This document shows, one piece after another, positions 22,742 to 28,372 of a DNA stretch of 28,654 nucleotides. The number at the start of each line of letters is the position of its first letter. Position 1 is the first letter of the stretch. The DNA is from an uncultured Caryophanales bacterium (GTDB taxonomy: Bacteria > Bacillota_I > Bacilli_A > RF39 > UBA660): the NCBI GenBank assembly GCA_937897245.1, contig CALCBO010000174.1, positions 1 to 28,654 on the forward strand, in the 5' to 3' direction. A program made the translations under genes and the position numbers. The notes below the pieces were generated by a model. It was not told the origin of the DNA. It was given only the letters and a program-made list of their open reading frames with translations, and made no database searches.

Positions 22742-23224
22742 TTAAATATCTTCAATTAAATCTTCAAACTTATTTAAAACACTATTACAAGCATTTTCGT
22801 ATATATCTCCTAAATCAGCATTTTTATAACTTTCTAAAAATGTTTCATAATCTCCCTCTAAATCGTTAATTTCACTTTGTACTATATTATATACTAAATC
22901 TTTTGCTTTTTCTTTTGTAATAATTTTTCCCTCGTTATCTAGTCCTCTTTTAATGGCTAAATCTAATACCTTATTTTTTAAATCTTCTAGTGATGTATCT
23001 AGTGTAATTTCCTCGTTAAAATAATTTTGTATAGGCTCATAATAATTGCCGTTATAATCGTTTAATTCTATCATTAAATGGCTCACTTTATCTAATGTAA
23101 AATTGTTTGCTAGTGATACATAATCACTATCTAAACACTCAATATAAAGCATATAATTATCAGTTAATGATATTGTGTTATAATAATCACTATTGTTAAT
23201 AAATAAATCTCTTATAGTTTTCAT
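22742..23224 (-). CDS. Acidic hypothetical protein, 160 residues
   Basis: The ATG at 23224 after AAGGAGTG is preferred to a GTG within that site. It begins KTIRDLFINNSDYYNTISLT, then SHLMIELNDYNGNYYEPIQN, and has helices with DLAIKRGLDNEGKIITKEKA. It closes with VLNKFEDLIEDI. No family recognised; acidic like its neighbours. Confidence 0.72.
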   Translation of the reverse strand: MKTIRDLFINNSDYYNTISLTDNYMLYIECLDSDYVSLANNFTLDKVSHLMIELNDYNGNYYEPIQNYFNEEITLDTSLEDLKNKVLDLAIKRGLDNEGKIITKEKAKDLVYNIVQSEINDLEGDYETFLESYKNADLGDIYENACNSVLNKFEDLIEDI

Positions 23225-23236
23225 TAAAATCACTCC

Positions 23237-23428
23237 TTATTCACAAGTGGAGAAAAAGTCCTCTTCCACAAACATTGTGCCGTTATAATATTCATAAATC
23301 TCGTTATCACTAACTAAATTATCTATATCGGCTAACTCTCCATAACTTGCATTATTTCCTAAAACATTACAATAATAATTTTGTTTTAATTCAGTTAATT
23401 GCTCCCTATTCAATTCTTTTACACTCAT
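23237..23428 (-). CDS. Conserved small acidic mobile-element protein
   Basis: 63 residues. The pattern EQLTELKQNYYCNVLGNNAS, then YGELADIDNLVSD, ending VEEDFFSTCE matches a widespread family of small proteins in Clostridia ICEs and phages (LKQ-x-Y, S-x-x-EL-x-x-x-D-x-V-x-D, then DDFF or EDFF). No role is established. AAAGGAG precedes the ATG. Confidence 0.8.
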   Translation of the reverse strand: MSVKELNREQLTELKQNYYCNVLGNNASYGELADIDNLVSDNEIYEYYNGTMFVEEDFFSTCE

Positions 23429-23445
23429 TATAAATCACTACTCCT

Positions 23446-23685
23446 TTAATTTATTTTTTTACCATTTTTATACATTATACAAACCTCGTGTATAAAACCA
23501 TTATTTTGGTGTACTAAAAACTCTTTTGTTTCTTTTGTTATATTGTTAATTTGTAAAACCCAAGCAAGTTTATGATATACTCCGTTAATTCTCTTTAAAT
23601 AGTCCATAATGTCTAGGCTATCTCCAACTCGTGAAAATGGCTTATTCTGGCTATCTTTTAAAATATAATCATATTTTAATCTCAT
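23446..23685 (-). CDS. Small hypothetical protein
   Basis: 79 residues. RLKYDYILKDSQNKPFSRVG with GDSLDIMDYLKRINGVYHK, then WVLQINNITKETKEFLVHQN. Mixed charge, likely strand-helix-strand. AGGGAAAAG precedes the ATG. First gene behind promoter copy 8. No family recognised. Confidence 0.7.
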   Translation of the reverse strand: MRLKYDYILKDSQNKPFSRVGDSLDIMDYLKRINGVYHKLAWVLQINNITKETKEFLVHQNNGFIHEVCIMYKNGKKIN

Positions 23686-23711
23686 AATCTTTTCCCTCTT
23701 TTCTTAACTTA

Positions 23712-23741
23712 ATTATATCATATAACTTGCTGTATTGTCGC
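23712..23741 (-). promoter_or_regulatory. Repeated promoter, copy 8
   Basis: GCGACA (23736-23741), 18 bases, TGA-TATAAT (23712-23717). The TAG stop of the preceding gene overlaps the box (TAGCGACA). Confidence 0.85.
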
Positions 23742-23929
23742 TAACTTTCTAAATAAATTATTAAATCTAATGTATCAGTAAAGTTTTGGCTCTCCAACTC
23801 TTCTTTTATGCTGTTATAACTTTCTAAATCATTTTCTTTTAATTCAGTTAAATCTCTTAATAATCTTCCATAAAAACCTTGACTACTTGCCAACTCTCTA
23901 ATTGCATTTAAAATATCTTCCATTTTCAT
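23741..23929 (-). CDS. Conserved LA-x-SQGFYGRLL small protein
   Basis: 62 residues. IRELASSQGFYGRLLRDLTE is diagnostic of a small helical family widespread in phages and ICEs of Clostridia and related Firmicutes; the ending FTDTLDLIIYLES also fits. Its function is unknown. It is a single-gene unit behind promoter copy 7. The ATG at 23929 (or 23923) follows AAAAGGAG. Confidence 0.85.
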   Translation of the reverse strand: MKMEDILNAIRELASSQGFYGRLLRDLTELKENDLESYNSIKEELESQNFTDTLDLIIYLES

Positions 23930-23962
23930 TTTAAATCTTCTCCTTTTCTCATTTACATATAC

Positions 23963-23992
23963 ATTATATCATATCAATATTTAAATTGTCGC
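23963..23992 (-). promoter_or_regulatory. Repeated promoter, copy 7
   Basis: GCGACA (23987-23992), 18 bases, TGA-TATAAT (23963-23968). Lies just after the stop of the gene ending at 23996. Confidence 0.85.
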
Positions 23993-23995
23993 TTT

Positions 23996-24280
23996 TTAAT
24001 CTTCTAAATCAATAAATCTTTCTTCTATTTTATACTCTTCTATATCTTCATTTCCATAAACAATTTCTAGGCTGTTTGCTGTTTCCTTTATATCTAAATT
24101 GTCTATATCTAGTCCATTATAATCTACATAATCGGCTATAATTTCCTTTTTAATCAATTTTAATTCTTCTTGTGCTTTTTCTAGTGTACTTTTGATAGAA
24201 TATTTACCTAAAATAGAATAACTTTCATTGCTCGTGCTGTTGCTTAAATAATGTCCTAAAACTACATAAACTTTTTTCAT
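23996..24280 (-). CDS. Acidic KVYV-family protein
   Basis: 94 residues from the ATG at 24280, which follows the upstream stop by one base with GGGTGG inside that gene. KKVYVVLGHYLSNSTSNESY, then STLEKAQEELKLIKKEI is the strand-turn-helix layout shared with the genes ending at 1889, 8396 and 11664. The C-terminus is acidic. Unknown function. Confidence 0.72.
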   Translation of the reverse strand: MKKVYVVLGHYLSNSTSNESYSILGKYSIKSTLEKAQEELKLIKKEIIADYVDYNGLDIDNLDIKETANSLEIVYGNEDIEEYKIEERFIDLED

Positions 24281-24281
24281 A

Positions 24282-24614
24282 TTACCACCCAAATAAATAC
24301 CTCTCATTAAACCCTAGTTCTTGAAATAATTTATCTCTCACTAGTGCATAAATATCATAGTTAAATCTCGTGTTTACACGGCTCTCCGTTTCATAGATAT
24401 TATTACAATTATTCAACTCCATTGTTGCATAAAATAGGCTTGTTATATACTCCTCTATTGTAAAGTGCATAACTCCTTTTTTATTATTTTCCTCAATTTG
24501 TTTTTTCATTTCAGTTATAATTGTTTTTTCTAAATATTCAAGTCCACATAAATCTCCACTTTCAAACTCTTTTTTAAAAGTCTTTAAATCAAAACTCTTA
24601 TACTTGTTATACAT
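24282..24614 (-). CDS. Hypothetical protein, 110 residues
   Basis: The ATG at 24614, nine bases after AAGGAG, is chosen over a frame reaching 24695 that would overlap the upstream gene. YNKYKSFDLKTFKKEFESGD, then a helix TEMKKQIEENNKKG, FYATMELNNCNNIYE, and the end DKLFQELGFNERYLFGW. No family recognised. Confidence 0.7.
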   Translation of the reverse strand: MYNKYKSFDLKTFKKEFESGDLCGLEYLEKTIITEMKKQIEENNKKGVMHFTIEEYITSLFYATMELNNCNNIYETESRVNTRFNYDIYALVRDKLFQELGFNERYLFGW

Positions 24615-24631
24615 AATTTTCAACTCCTTTA

Positions 24632-24868
24632 TTAGTTTACTTGTCCTAAATAAATCTCCGTTAATGTTTCTTCTAATGTTGCATAATCTCCACAATAATA
24701 TTTTTCTTCGTTATCTCCATTTTTGAAAAAATCTAAATCTCCATAAATGTCTTTATAAACTCCATAATTATCAATTAAAGTACCACTTATTCTAAACTTT
24801 TCAATTAAATAATACTCGTTATCTTTTTCAACTAAAATGTTTCCATTTTCTAACATATCAATTTTCAT
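24632..24868 (-). CDS. Small acidic beta-rich protein
   Basis: 78 residues. KIDMLENGNILVEKDNEYYL looks like strands with a Gly turn; it ends DYATLEETLTEIYLGQVN. GAGGT lies five bases before the ATG. Unrecognised. Confidence 0.7.
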   Translation of the reverse strand: MKIDMLENGNILVEKDNEYYLIEKFRISGTLIDNYGVYKDIYGDLDFFKNGDNEEKYYCGDYATLEETLTEIYLGQVN

Positions 24869-24883
24869 ATTTTACCTCGTTTC

Positions 24884-25087
24884 TTATTTTATCTCAAAAT
24901 CTAAAAGTGCTGTTATATCTCTTTTTGCTCCGTTTTCAATTTCACAAATAACTATATATTGTTTGCCGTTATTTTCAAGCATATTTATAAAATAATCACA
25001 ACTCTCTTTATCACTCATTGTTATAGTTTTAATCTCGTTATTTTCTCTAAATCTAATTATATATTTACCTCTATAAAATCTCTCCAT
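24884..25087 (-). CDS. Small hypothetical protein
   Basis: 67 residues. ERFYRGKYIIRFRENNEIKT, then SDKESCDYFINMLENNGKQY, then a strand and ITALLDFEIK. A strand-helix-strand layout. GAGGAG precedes the ATG, and it follows the upstream stop by two bases. No family recognised. Confidence 0.7.
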   Translation of the reverse strand: MERFYRGKYIIRFRENNEIKTITMSDKESCDYFINMLENNGKQYIVICEIENGAKRDITALLDFEIK

Positions 25088-25089
25088 AA

Positions 25090-25359
25090 TTAAAACTCCT
25101 CTTCCTCTTCTTCTTCCTCTTCTAACTCTCCGTTGCTGTTAAGTCCTAAATCACTATAAATTGTATCTCTCTCAAACCATATAAAGTCGTTTAATTCAGT
25201 ATCGGTAGGTGTTTCTTCTAAAAAGTAAATATTCTCCAAGTTTTCCATAAACTCCTCTTCTAAATTAGCATTTGAAATATCTTGTAAAGTGTCTATTGCT
25301 CCACTCCAACTATTTTCCATTAAATCATAAAAACTATCAATTTCCTTAATTACTTTCAT
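25090..25359 (-). CDS. Conserved acidic mobile-element protein with poly-Glu tail
   Basis: 89 residues. ENSWSGAIDTLQDISNANLE, then TPTDTELNDFIWFERDTIY match a small family known from Clostridia ICEs and phages (W-x-GA-x-x-TL, DTELND-x-x-WFE). The C-terminus is an unusually long run of Glu before a final Phe. First gene behind promoter copy 6; function unknown. Confidence 0.82.
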   Translation of the reverse strand: MKVIKEIDSFYDLMENSWSGAIDTLQDISNANLEEEFMENLENIYFLEETPTDTELNDFIWFERDTIYSDLGLNSNGELEEEEEEEEEF

Positions 25360-25390
25360 AAATCTTTTCTCTCCTTTTCTTTACACTTTA

Positions 25391-25420
25391 ATTATAACAT
25401 ATAAAGTAGTTATTTGTCGC
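25391..25420 (-). promoter_or_regulatory. Repeated promoter, copy 6
   Basis: GCGACA (25415-25420), 18 bases, TGT-TATAAT (25391-25396), then TAAAGTGTAAAG. The box encodes the ENSDK end of the gene ending at 25410. Confidence 0.85.
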
Positions 25421-25559
25421 TGTTTTCAAAATCTTTTTTTAATTCTTTAATCAACTCTCCACTAAAATATGGTAGTTTTTTGTTATATACAAAATCAATA
25501 AAATCTTTTGTATATTCAATATTAAATAATTCACATATAAACTCAATTTGCTCTCTCAT
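25410..25559 (-). CDS. 49-residue hypothetical protein ending NSDK
   Basis: Short single-gene unit behind promoter copy 5, ATG at 25559 after AGGAGAAAAG. It reads REQIEFICELFNIEYTKDFI, then VYNKKLPYFSGELIKELKKD and FENSDK. The last residues are set by promoter copy 6. Function unknown. Confidence 0.7.
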   Translation of the reverse strand: MREQIEFICELFNIEYTKDFIDFVYNKKLPYFSGELIKELKKDFENSDK

Positions 25560-25584
25560 AATCTTTTCTCCTTTTTCTAATAAT

Positions 25585-25614
25585 ATTATAGCATATCAAG
25601 TCCTAAATTGTCGC
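25585..25614 (-). promoter_or_regulatory. Repeated promoter, copy 5
   Basis: GCGACA (25609-25614), 18 bases, TGC-TATAAT (25585-25590). Lies at the stop of the gene ending at 25617; drives the 49-residue gene. Confidence 0.85.
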
Positions 25615-25616
25615 TT

Positions 25617-25859
25617 TTACCCAATATAAATTACTATAAAATCGTCCGTTATTTTTACCACTTTATAGGCTTGTTCTTTTGCTGTTAAGTCCTCAATGTC
25701 CTCTCTCCCAAGTGTGCCGTAATACTCCTCGTTTGTTTCCTTATCTATGCTGTATATATCAATACAACTTAATCTTGTTCTACAACTCAAATAATCGGCT
25801 AATTTTATTTTACTATTCATATTGTAATAATCATTTAAAAATCTTTCTTCTCTACTCAT
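25617..25859 (-). CDS. Small hypothetical protein
   Basis: 80 residues. SREERFLNDYYNMNSKIKLA with a Cys pair (SCRTRLSCIDIYSIDKETNE), then EDIEDLTAKEQAYKVVKITD and a hydrophobic end DFIVIYIG. GAGGG precedes the ATG; it overlaps the upstream gene by eight bases. Unrecognised. Confidence 0.7.
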   Translation of the reverse strand: MSREERFLNDYYNMNSKIKLADYLSCRTRLSCIDIYSIDKETNEEYYGTLGREDIEDLTAKEQAYKVVKITDDFIVIYIG

Positions 25860-26100
25860 AATTTTCCCTCATAACTCTCTCATAATTTGTTTCGGCTGTT
25901 TCCTCGTTATAGTCCATATTTACTCCTAAATCTCTTAATCTAGGTATAACATAATCATAAATTAAATCGTTAAAATCAATGTCGTTAATGTCCTCATTTT
26001 TAAACATTTCTCTAACAAGTATTTTCATATCGTGGCTGTTATTTATGCCGTTAATTTTTCCCTCGTACTCGTTAATTATTTTTAGAATATTTTTTTCCAT
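25852..26100 (-). CDS. Small acidic helical protein
   Basis: 82 residues. EKNILKIINEYEGKINGINN is helical, then FNDLIYDYVIPRLRDLGVNM and the end ETNYERVMRENYE. AAGGAG precedes the ATG. No family recognised. Confidence 0.7.
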   Translation of the reverse strand: MEKNILKIINEYEGKINGINNSHDMKILVREMFKNEDINDIDFNDLIYDYVIPRLRDLGVNMDYNEETAETNYERVMRENYE

Positions 26101-26104
26101 AATC

Positions 26105-26257
26105 TTAACTCCTTTTAATCTCCATACTTAAAATTGTTAAATTGTCTTGTCCTCTAAAATAATCTATATAGTGTAATACCTCTTGCATATCTAATAATCT
26201 ATCACTATATGTCGTTTTTTGTCCGTTTTCCGTTGTTTCTAGTGTTATATAATACAT
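26105..26257 (-). CDS. 50-residue hypothetical protein
   Basis: The ATG at 26257 lies eight bases after GGAG and is preferred to a TTG at 26308. It reads YYITLETTENGQKTTYSDRL, then DMQEVLHYIDYFRGQDNLTI, a strand-turn-helix-strand pattern. It is preceded by a short spacer carrying a 15-base repeat (26286-26300). Unknown function. Confidence 0.65.
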   Translation of the reverse strand: MYYITLETTENGQKTTYSDRLLDMQEVLHYIDYFRGQDNLTILSMEIKRS

Positions 26258-26285
26258 AGTCCACTCTCCCTCTTTTATGCTGTTA

Positions 26286-26300
26286 TATAGAGGAGTGCCG
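26286..26300 (-). repeat. 15-base spacer repeat, copy A
   Basis: CGGCACTCCTCTATA on the minus strand, exactly repeated at 27303-27317, both in short intergenic spacers and both followed within a few bases by AACAGC. No gene frame is shared between the copies, so a nucleic-acid-level role is plausible. Confidence 0.6.
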
Positions 26301-26528
26301 TTAAGCAACTCTCCCTATATAATACTCACAACTATCTAGGCTTAAATGGTCGTTATAATATGCTGTTGCAATTAGTTTTCCATTTTTTTCTATATCTATA
26401 AAATCACTCTCGTTATTCATTAAATAGAAATAGTCGTATCTTAAATGATATAGTAAAATGTCTAAATTATCGGTATCAATTAAAACTTTTCCTCTCTTTT
26501 TATTGTCATTTCTTAAAATAACTTTCAT
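26301..26528 (-). CDS. Small hypothetical protein, first gene of its unit
   Basis: 75 residues. The ATG at 26528 is used because the longer frame (to 26555) starts at the -10 box of promoter copy 4. It reads KVILRNDNKKRGKVLIDTDN, then LLYHLRYDYFYLMNNESDFI, then KNGKLIATAYYNDHL and CEYYIGRVA. It looks like mixed strands and helices. No family recognised. Confidence 0.68.
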   Translation of the reverse strand: MKVILRNDNKKRGKVLIDTDNLDILLYHLRYDYFYLMNNESDFIDIEKNGKLIATAYYNDHLSLDSCEYYIGRVA

Positions 26529-26553
26529 TTCTTTTCCCTCATTTCTTAATAAC

Positions 26554-26583
26554 ATTTTACCATATAAAACCCTAAATTGTCGC
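26554..26583 (-). promoter_or_regulatory. Repeated promoter, copy 4 (variant -10)
   Basis: GCGACA (26578-26583), 18 bases, TGG-TAAAAT (26554-26559). It is the only copy with a changed -10 hexamer. Confidence 0.75.
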
Positions 26584-26588
26584 TGTTT

Positions 26589-26843
26589 CTAGTAATTTTC
26601 TTTTATGCTTATTTTTCCTTTTGTTTGGCTTATTTTATATCGTGGTGCTGTGTCGTATTTATCTATCTCGTAAACATACCACAACTCGTTATCTTTTAAT
26701 TTAAAATCGTTAAGTGCTGTATCGTTATGCTCATTTAAAAATCTTGCTAGTGCTTGTGCTTGTTTTTGGCTCTTGCATAAAATACTATATTTATTGCTGT
26801 ATATAAACTCTTTTCCCTTTATTGTTTTACTTATTATAAACAT
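26589..26843 (-). CDS. Small hypothetical protein
   Basis: 84 residues, mildly basic. FIISKTIKGKEFIYSNKYSI, then LCKSQKQAQALARFLNEHND is a strand followed by a helix with a KAQ-type turn, recalling the KVYV layout. DNELWYVYEIDKYDTAPRYK follows. AGGGAG precedes the ATG. Unrecognised. Confidence 0.68.
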   Translation of the reverse strand: MFIISKTIKGKEFIYSNKYSILCKSQKQAQALARFLNEHNDTALNDFKLKDNELWYVYEIDKYDTAPRYKISQTKGKISIKENY

Positions 26844-26860
26844 AAAATCTCCCTCACTTT

Positions 26861-27160
26861 TTAATCAATTAAAACTCCATAAAACTTTTTTAAGTTTTCT
26901 CTCATATCTTCTAATTTACGGCTGTTATCGGCTGTAAATGATATTGTATCTTTTATAATGTATTTTTGCTCGTTTGTTAAATCGGCTCTCTCTAAATCTT
27001 TTGCCAACTCCTTAATACATTTGTCGTTTGTGTCAATTTCCGTACCTATTGCAAACCCTATAAGTCTTGCTTGTTCTTTTGTTAATGTAATTGTTAATGT
27101 ATCATTTTTTTGTAAATCTAAAATCTCGTTTCTAGTTTTAATTTGTTTTAATTTTTCCAT
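26861..27160 (-). CDS. Helical hypothetical protein
   Basis: 99 residues. A beta-like TLTITLTKEQARLIGFAIGT is followed by long charged helices (CIKELAKDLERADLTNEQKY, SRKLEDMRENLKKFYG). The ATG at 27160 follows GAGGG. Its upstream spacer (27161-27318) holds 22-base tandem repeats and no convincing gene. No family recognised. Confidence 0.68.
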   Translation of the reverse strand: MEKLKQIKTRNEILDLQKNDTLTITLTKEQARLIGFAIGTEIDTNDKCIKELAKDLERADLTNEQKYIIKDTISFTADNSRKLEDMRENLKKFYGVLID

Positions 27161-27185
27161 AAAATACCCTCGTTTCCGTTATTTG

Positions 27186-27248
27186 TTTTCCATTTTTTTT
27201 CCGTGTTTTTTCCATTTTTTTTCCGTAAACTTGTCAATTTTTTTCCGT
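27186..27248 (-). repeat. 22-base tandem repeats in a spacer
   Basis: Three copies with an exact 22-base period, each ending in CCGT on the plus strand (27201, 27223, 27245); two copies share the 15-base core TTCCATTTTTTTTCC, and the third is degenerate. Located in the 158-base spacer ahead of the gene starting at 27160. Might bind a protein or be slipped low-complexity sequence. Confidence 0.55.
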
Positions 27249-27302
27249 GTCTTTTCAAGTTTTTAAATCTCTAAAATCTAGGTTAAAATCTCGGCTGTTT
27301 GT

Positions 27303-27317
27303 TATAGAGGAGTGCCG
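27303..27317 (-). repeat. 15-base spacer repeat, copy B
   Basis: Exact copy of the 26286-26300 element (CGGCACTCCTCTATA on the minus strand), placed two bases after the stop of the gene ending at 27319. Confidence 0.6.
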
Positions 27318-27318
27318 A

Positions 27319-27717
27319 CTATAAATCGGCTGTTTCCTCTTCTAAAATTGCCAACTCTTCGGCTGTAAAAATCTTATCTAATTTGCTGTTATTCTCTTTA
27401 ATTTGCTTATAAATTGCTTTTGCTTGTTTGTAGTCCTCGTACCCAAACTCACTCATAAAACCCTCAATATCTCCACAATAATCTAAACAAGTGTACTCTC
27501 TAACTAAACAAGTTATAGCATTTAAAATCTTGTCCTCTTTATTATCGGCTGTTAAAATATCAAGTCCTACTCCCTCATAATACTCAAAACAATTATTGTT
27601 AATTGTTAATACATAATATCTCATTTTTTGTGTATCGTACTCACTCATTGTACCCATACCCATATACTCAATATCAATATTTTTGTTATCTAAAACTTTT
27701 TTAATTTCATTATTCAT
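27319..27717 (-). CDS. Conserved acidic mobile-element protein
   Basis: 132 residues. MRYYVLTINNNCFEYYEGVG, then EGFMSEFGYEDYKQAKAIYK and LDKIFTAEELAILEE. The pattern Y-x-G-x-G..., FGY-x-x-x-x-x-A, then an acidic helical end resembles small proteins of Clostridia ICEs and phages; none has a known role. First gene behind promoter copy 3. Confidence 0.75.
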   Translation of the reverse strand: MNNEIKKVLDNKNIDIEYMGMGTMSEYDTQKMRYYVLTINNNCFEYYEGVGLDILTADNKEDKILNAITCLVREYTCLDYCGDIEGFMSEFGYEDYKQAKAIYKQIKENNSKLDKIFTAEELAILEEETADL

Positions 27718-27750
27718 AAAAATCTTTTCTCCTTTTCTTTTTACACTCTT

Positions 27751-27780
27751 ATTATATCATAGCAACCTTTAAATTGTCGC
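27751..27780 (-). promoter_or_regulatory. Repeated promoter, copy 3
   Basis: GCGACA (27775-27780), 18 bases, TGA-TATAAT (27751-27756), then AAGAGTGTAAA. Drives the three-gene unit 27717 to 26589. Confidence 0.85.
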
Positions 27781-27798
27781 TTTTTTTGAAAAACTTTT

Positions 27799-28011
27799 TT
27801 ATAATTGCTCTTTTGTTAAGTCGTGGCTGTAATTTTTAAACTTGTAAATCTCAACTCCTACATTATCAAGTAATTTTTCTAAATCTTTTGTATCAAGTCC
27901 TAATTTCTCTAAATTATGAATAGCAATTTTAATATTTACTAACTCATTATCAATATTTTTTGTGCTGTCGTTTATTGCTTTTAAATTGTTTTTAATTTCA
28001 TTTTTAAACAT
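27799..28011 (-). CDS. Small coiled-coil-like protein
   Basis: 70 residues. KNEIKNNLKAINDSTKNIDN and LVNIKIAIHNLEKLGLDTKD have a regular helical heptad look, ending HDLTKEQL. AAAGGAG precedes the ATG. Single-gene unit behind promoter copy 2. No family recognised. Confidence 0.7.
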   Translation of the reverse strand: MFKNEIKNNLKAINDSTKNIDNELVNIKIAIHNLEKLGLDTKDLEKLLDNVGVEIYKFKNYSHDLTKEQL

Positions 28012-28038
28012 AATCTTTTCTCCTTTAAATCTAACATT

Positions 28039-28068
28039 ATTATACTATATAAAATAGTAAATTGTCGC
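28039..28068 (-). promoter_or_regulatory. Repeated promoter, copy 2
   Basis: GCGACA (28063-28068), 18 bases, TATAAT (28039-28044). It is the only copy lacking TG before the -10 (TAG instead). Confidence 0.8.
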
Positions 28069-28095
28069 TTTTTTTTGAAATATTTTTTTGGCTTT

Positions 28096-28156
28096 TTAAA
28101 ATTGCCCGTAAACTTTTTTTATGCTGTTAAAATTGCCCGTAAAACTTTAAAATTGC
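28096..28156 (-). repeat. Iteron-like direct repeats
   Basis: TTAAAATTGCCCGTAAA occurs at 28096-28112 and exactly at 28127-28143, with a shorter third copy TTAAAATTGC at 28147-28156. The spacings are 31 and 20 bases. No gene is visible in 28075-28191. They could be replication iterons or arm-type integrase sites near the element end. Confidence 0.6.
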
Positions 28157-28163
28157 TGTTATA

Positions 28164-28177
28164 CAAACATTTGTTTG
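28164..28177. repeat. Palindrome related to the LexA-type box
   Basis: CAAACATTTGTTTG, a perfect 14-base palindrome that differs from the box at 28244-28257 by one base in each arm. The two centres are exactly 80 bases apart. Confidence 0.55.
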
Positions 28178-28191
28178 ATAATTTCCCCACA

Positions 28192-28350
28192 CTACAACCT
28201 ATCGGCTGTTATAGTGAGATTTCCACGACAAAATACCAAACGGCGAACATTTGTTCGTATTCGTTCGGTTGTCGTGTTTGGTGGTTTTTGGTGGTGTCTT
28301 TTATGCTTGTTTATGTTTGTTTGTTTTTTGTTTGTTTTTAATAACTCCAC
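28192..28350 (-). CDS. Basic 52-residue protein (GTG start)
   Basis: Start GTG, five bases after a GAGGTG site; behind promoter copy 1. It is very basic and Asn/Thr-rich (ELLKTNKKQTNINKHKRHHQ, then TERIRTNVRRLVFCR), suggesting nucleic-acid binding. The nested palindrome lies inside its frame, so the frame may be a by-product of a DNA control region. Moderate confidence that it is translated. Confidence 0.45.
   Translation of the reverse strand: MELLKTNKKQTNINKHKRHHQKPPNTTTERIRTNVRRLVFCRGNLTITADRL
28224..28276. promoter_or_regulatory. Nested palindrome with a perfect Gram-positive LexA-type box
   Basis: The centre CGAACATTTGTTCG (28244-28257) fits the CGAAC-N4-GTTCG consensus of Bacillus-type LexA. 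It is enclosed concentrically by CACGACAA (28224-28231) and TTGTCGTG (28269-28276). The intervening arms are partly related. It could be an SOS-type or element-repressor operator, or a recombination or origin site. Confidence 0.55.
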
Positions 28351-28372
28351 TTTATCACCTCATTACATAAAG

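Noticed and set aside
26529..26555. Longer start for the gene ending at 26301
   Set aside because: The codon lies at the -10 box of promoter copy 4, upstream of the expected transcript start, and has no ribosome site.
27161..27260. Basic Lys-rich frames through the tandem repeats
   Set aside because: They arise from A-rich repeat sequence, have no proper ribosome site and differ among the repeat copies.
873..28350. Naming acidic genes as ArdA-type anti-restriction proteins
   Set aside because: Charge is suggestive, but I found none of the conserved ArdA sequence motifs; a DNA-mimic role remains only a hypothesis.
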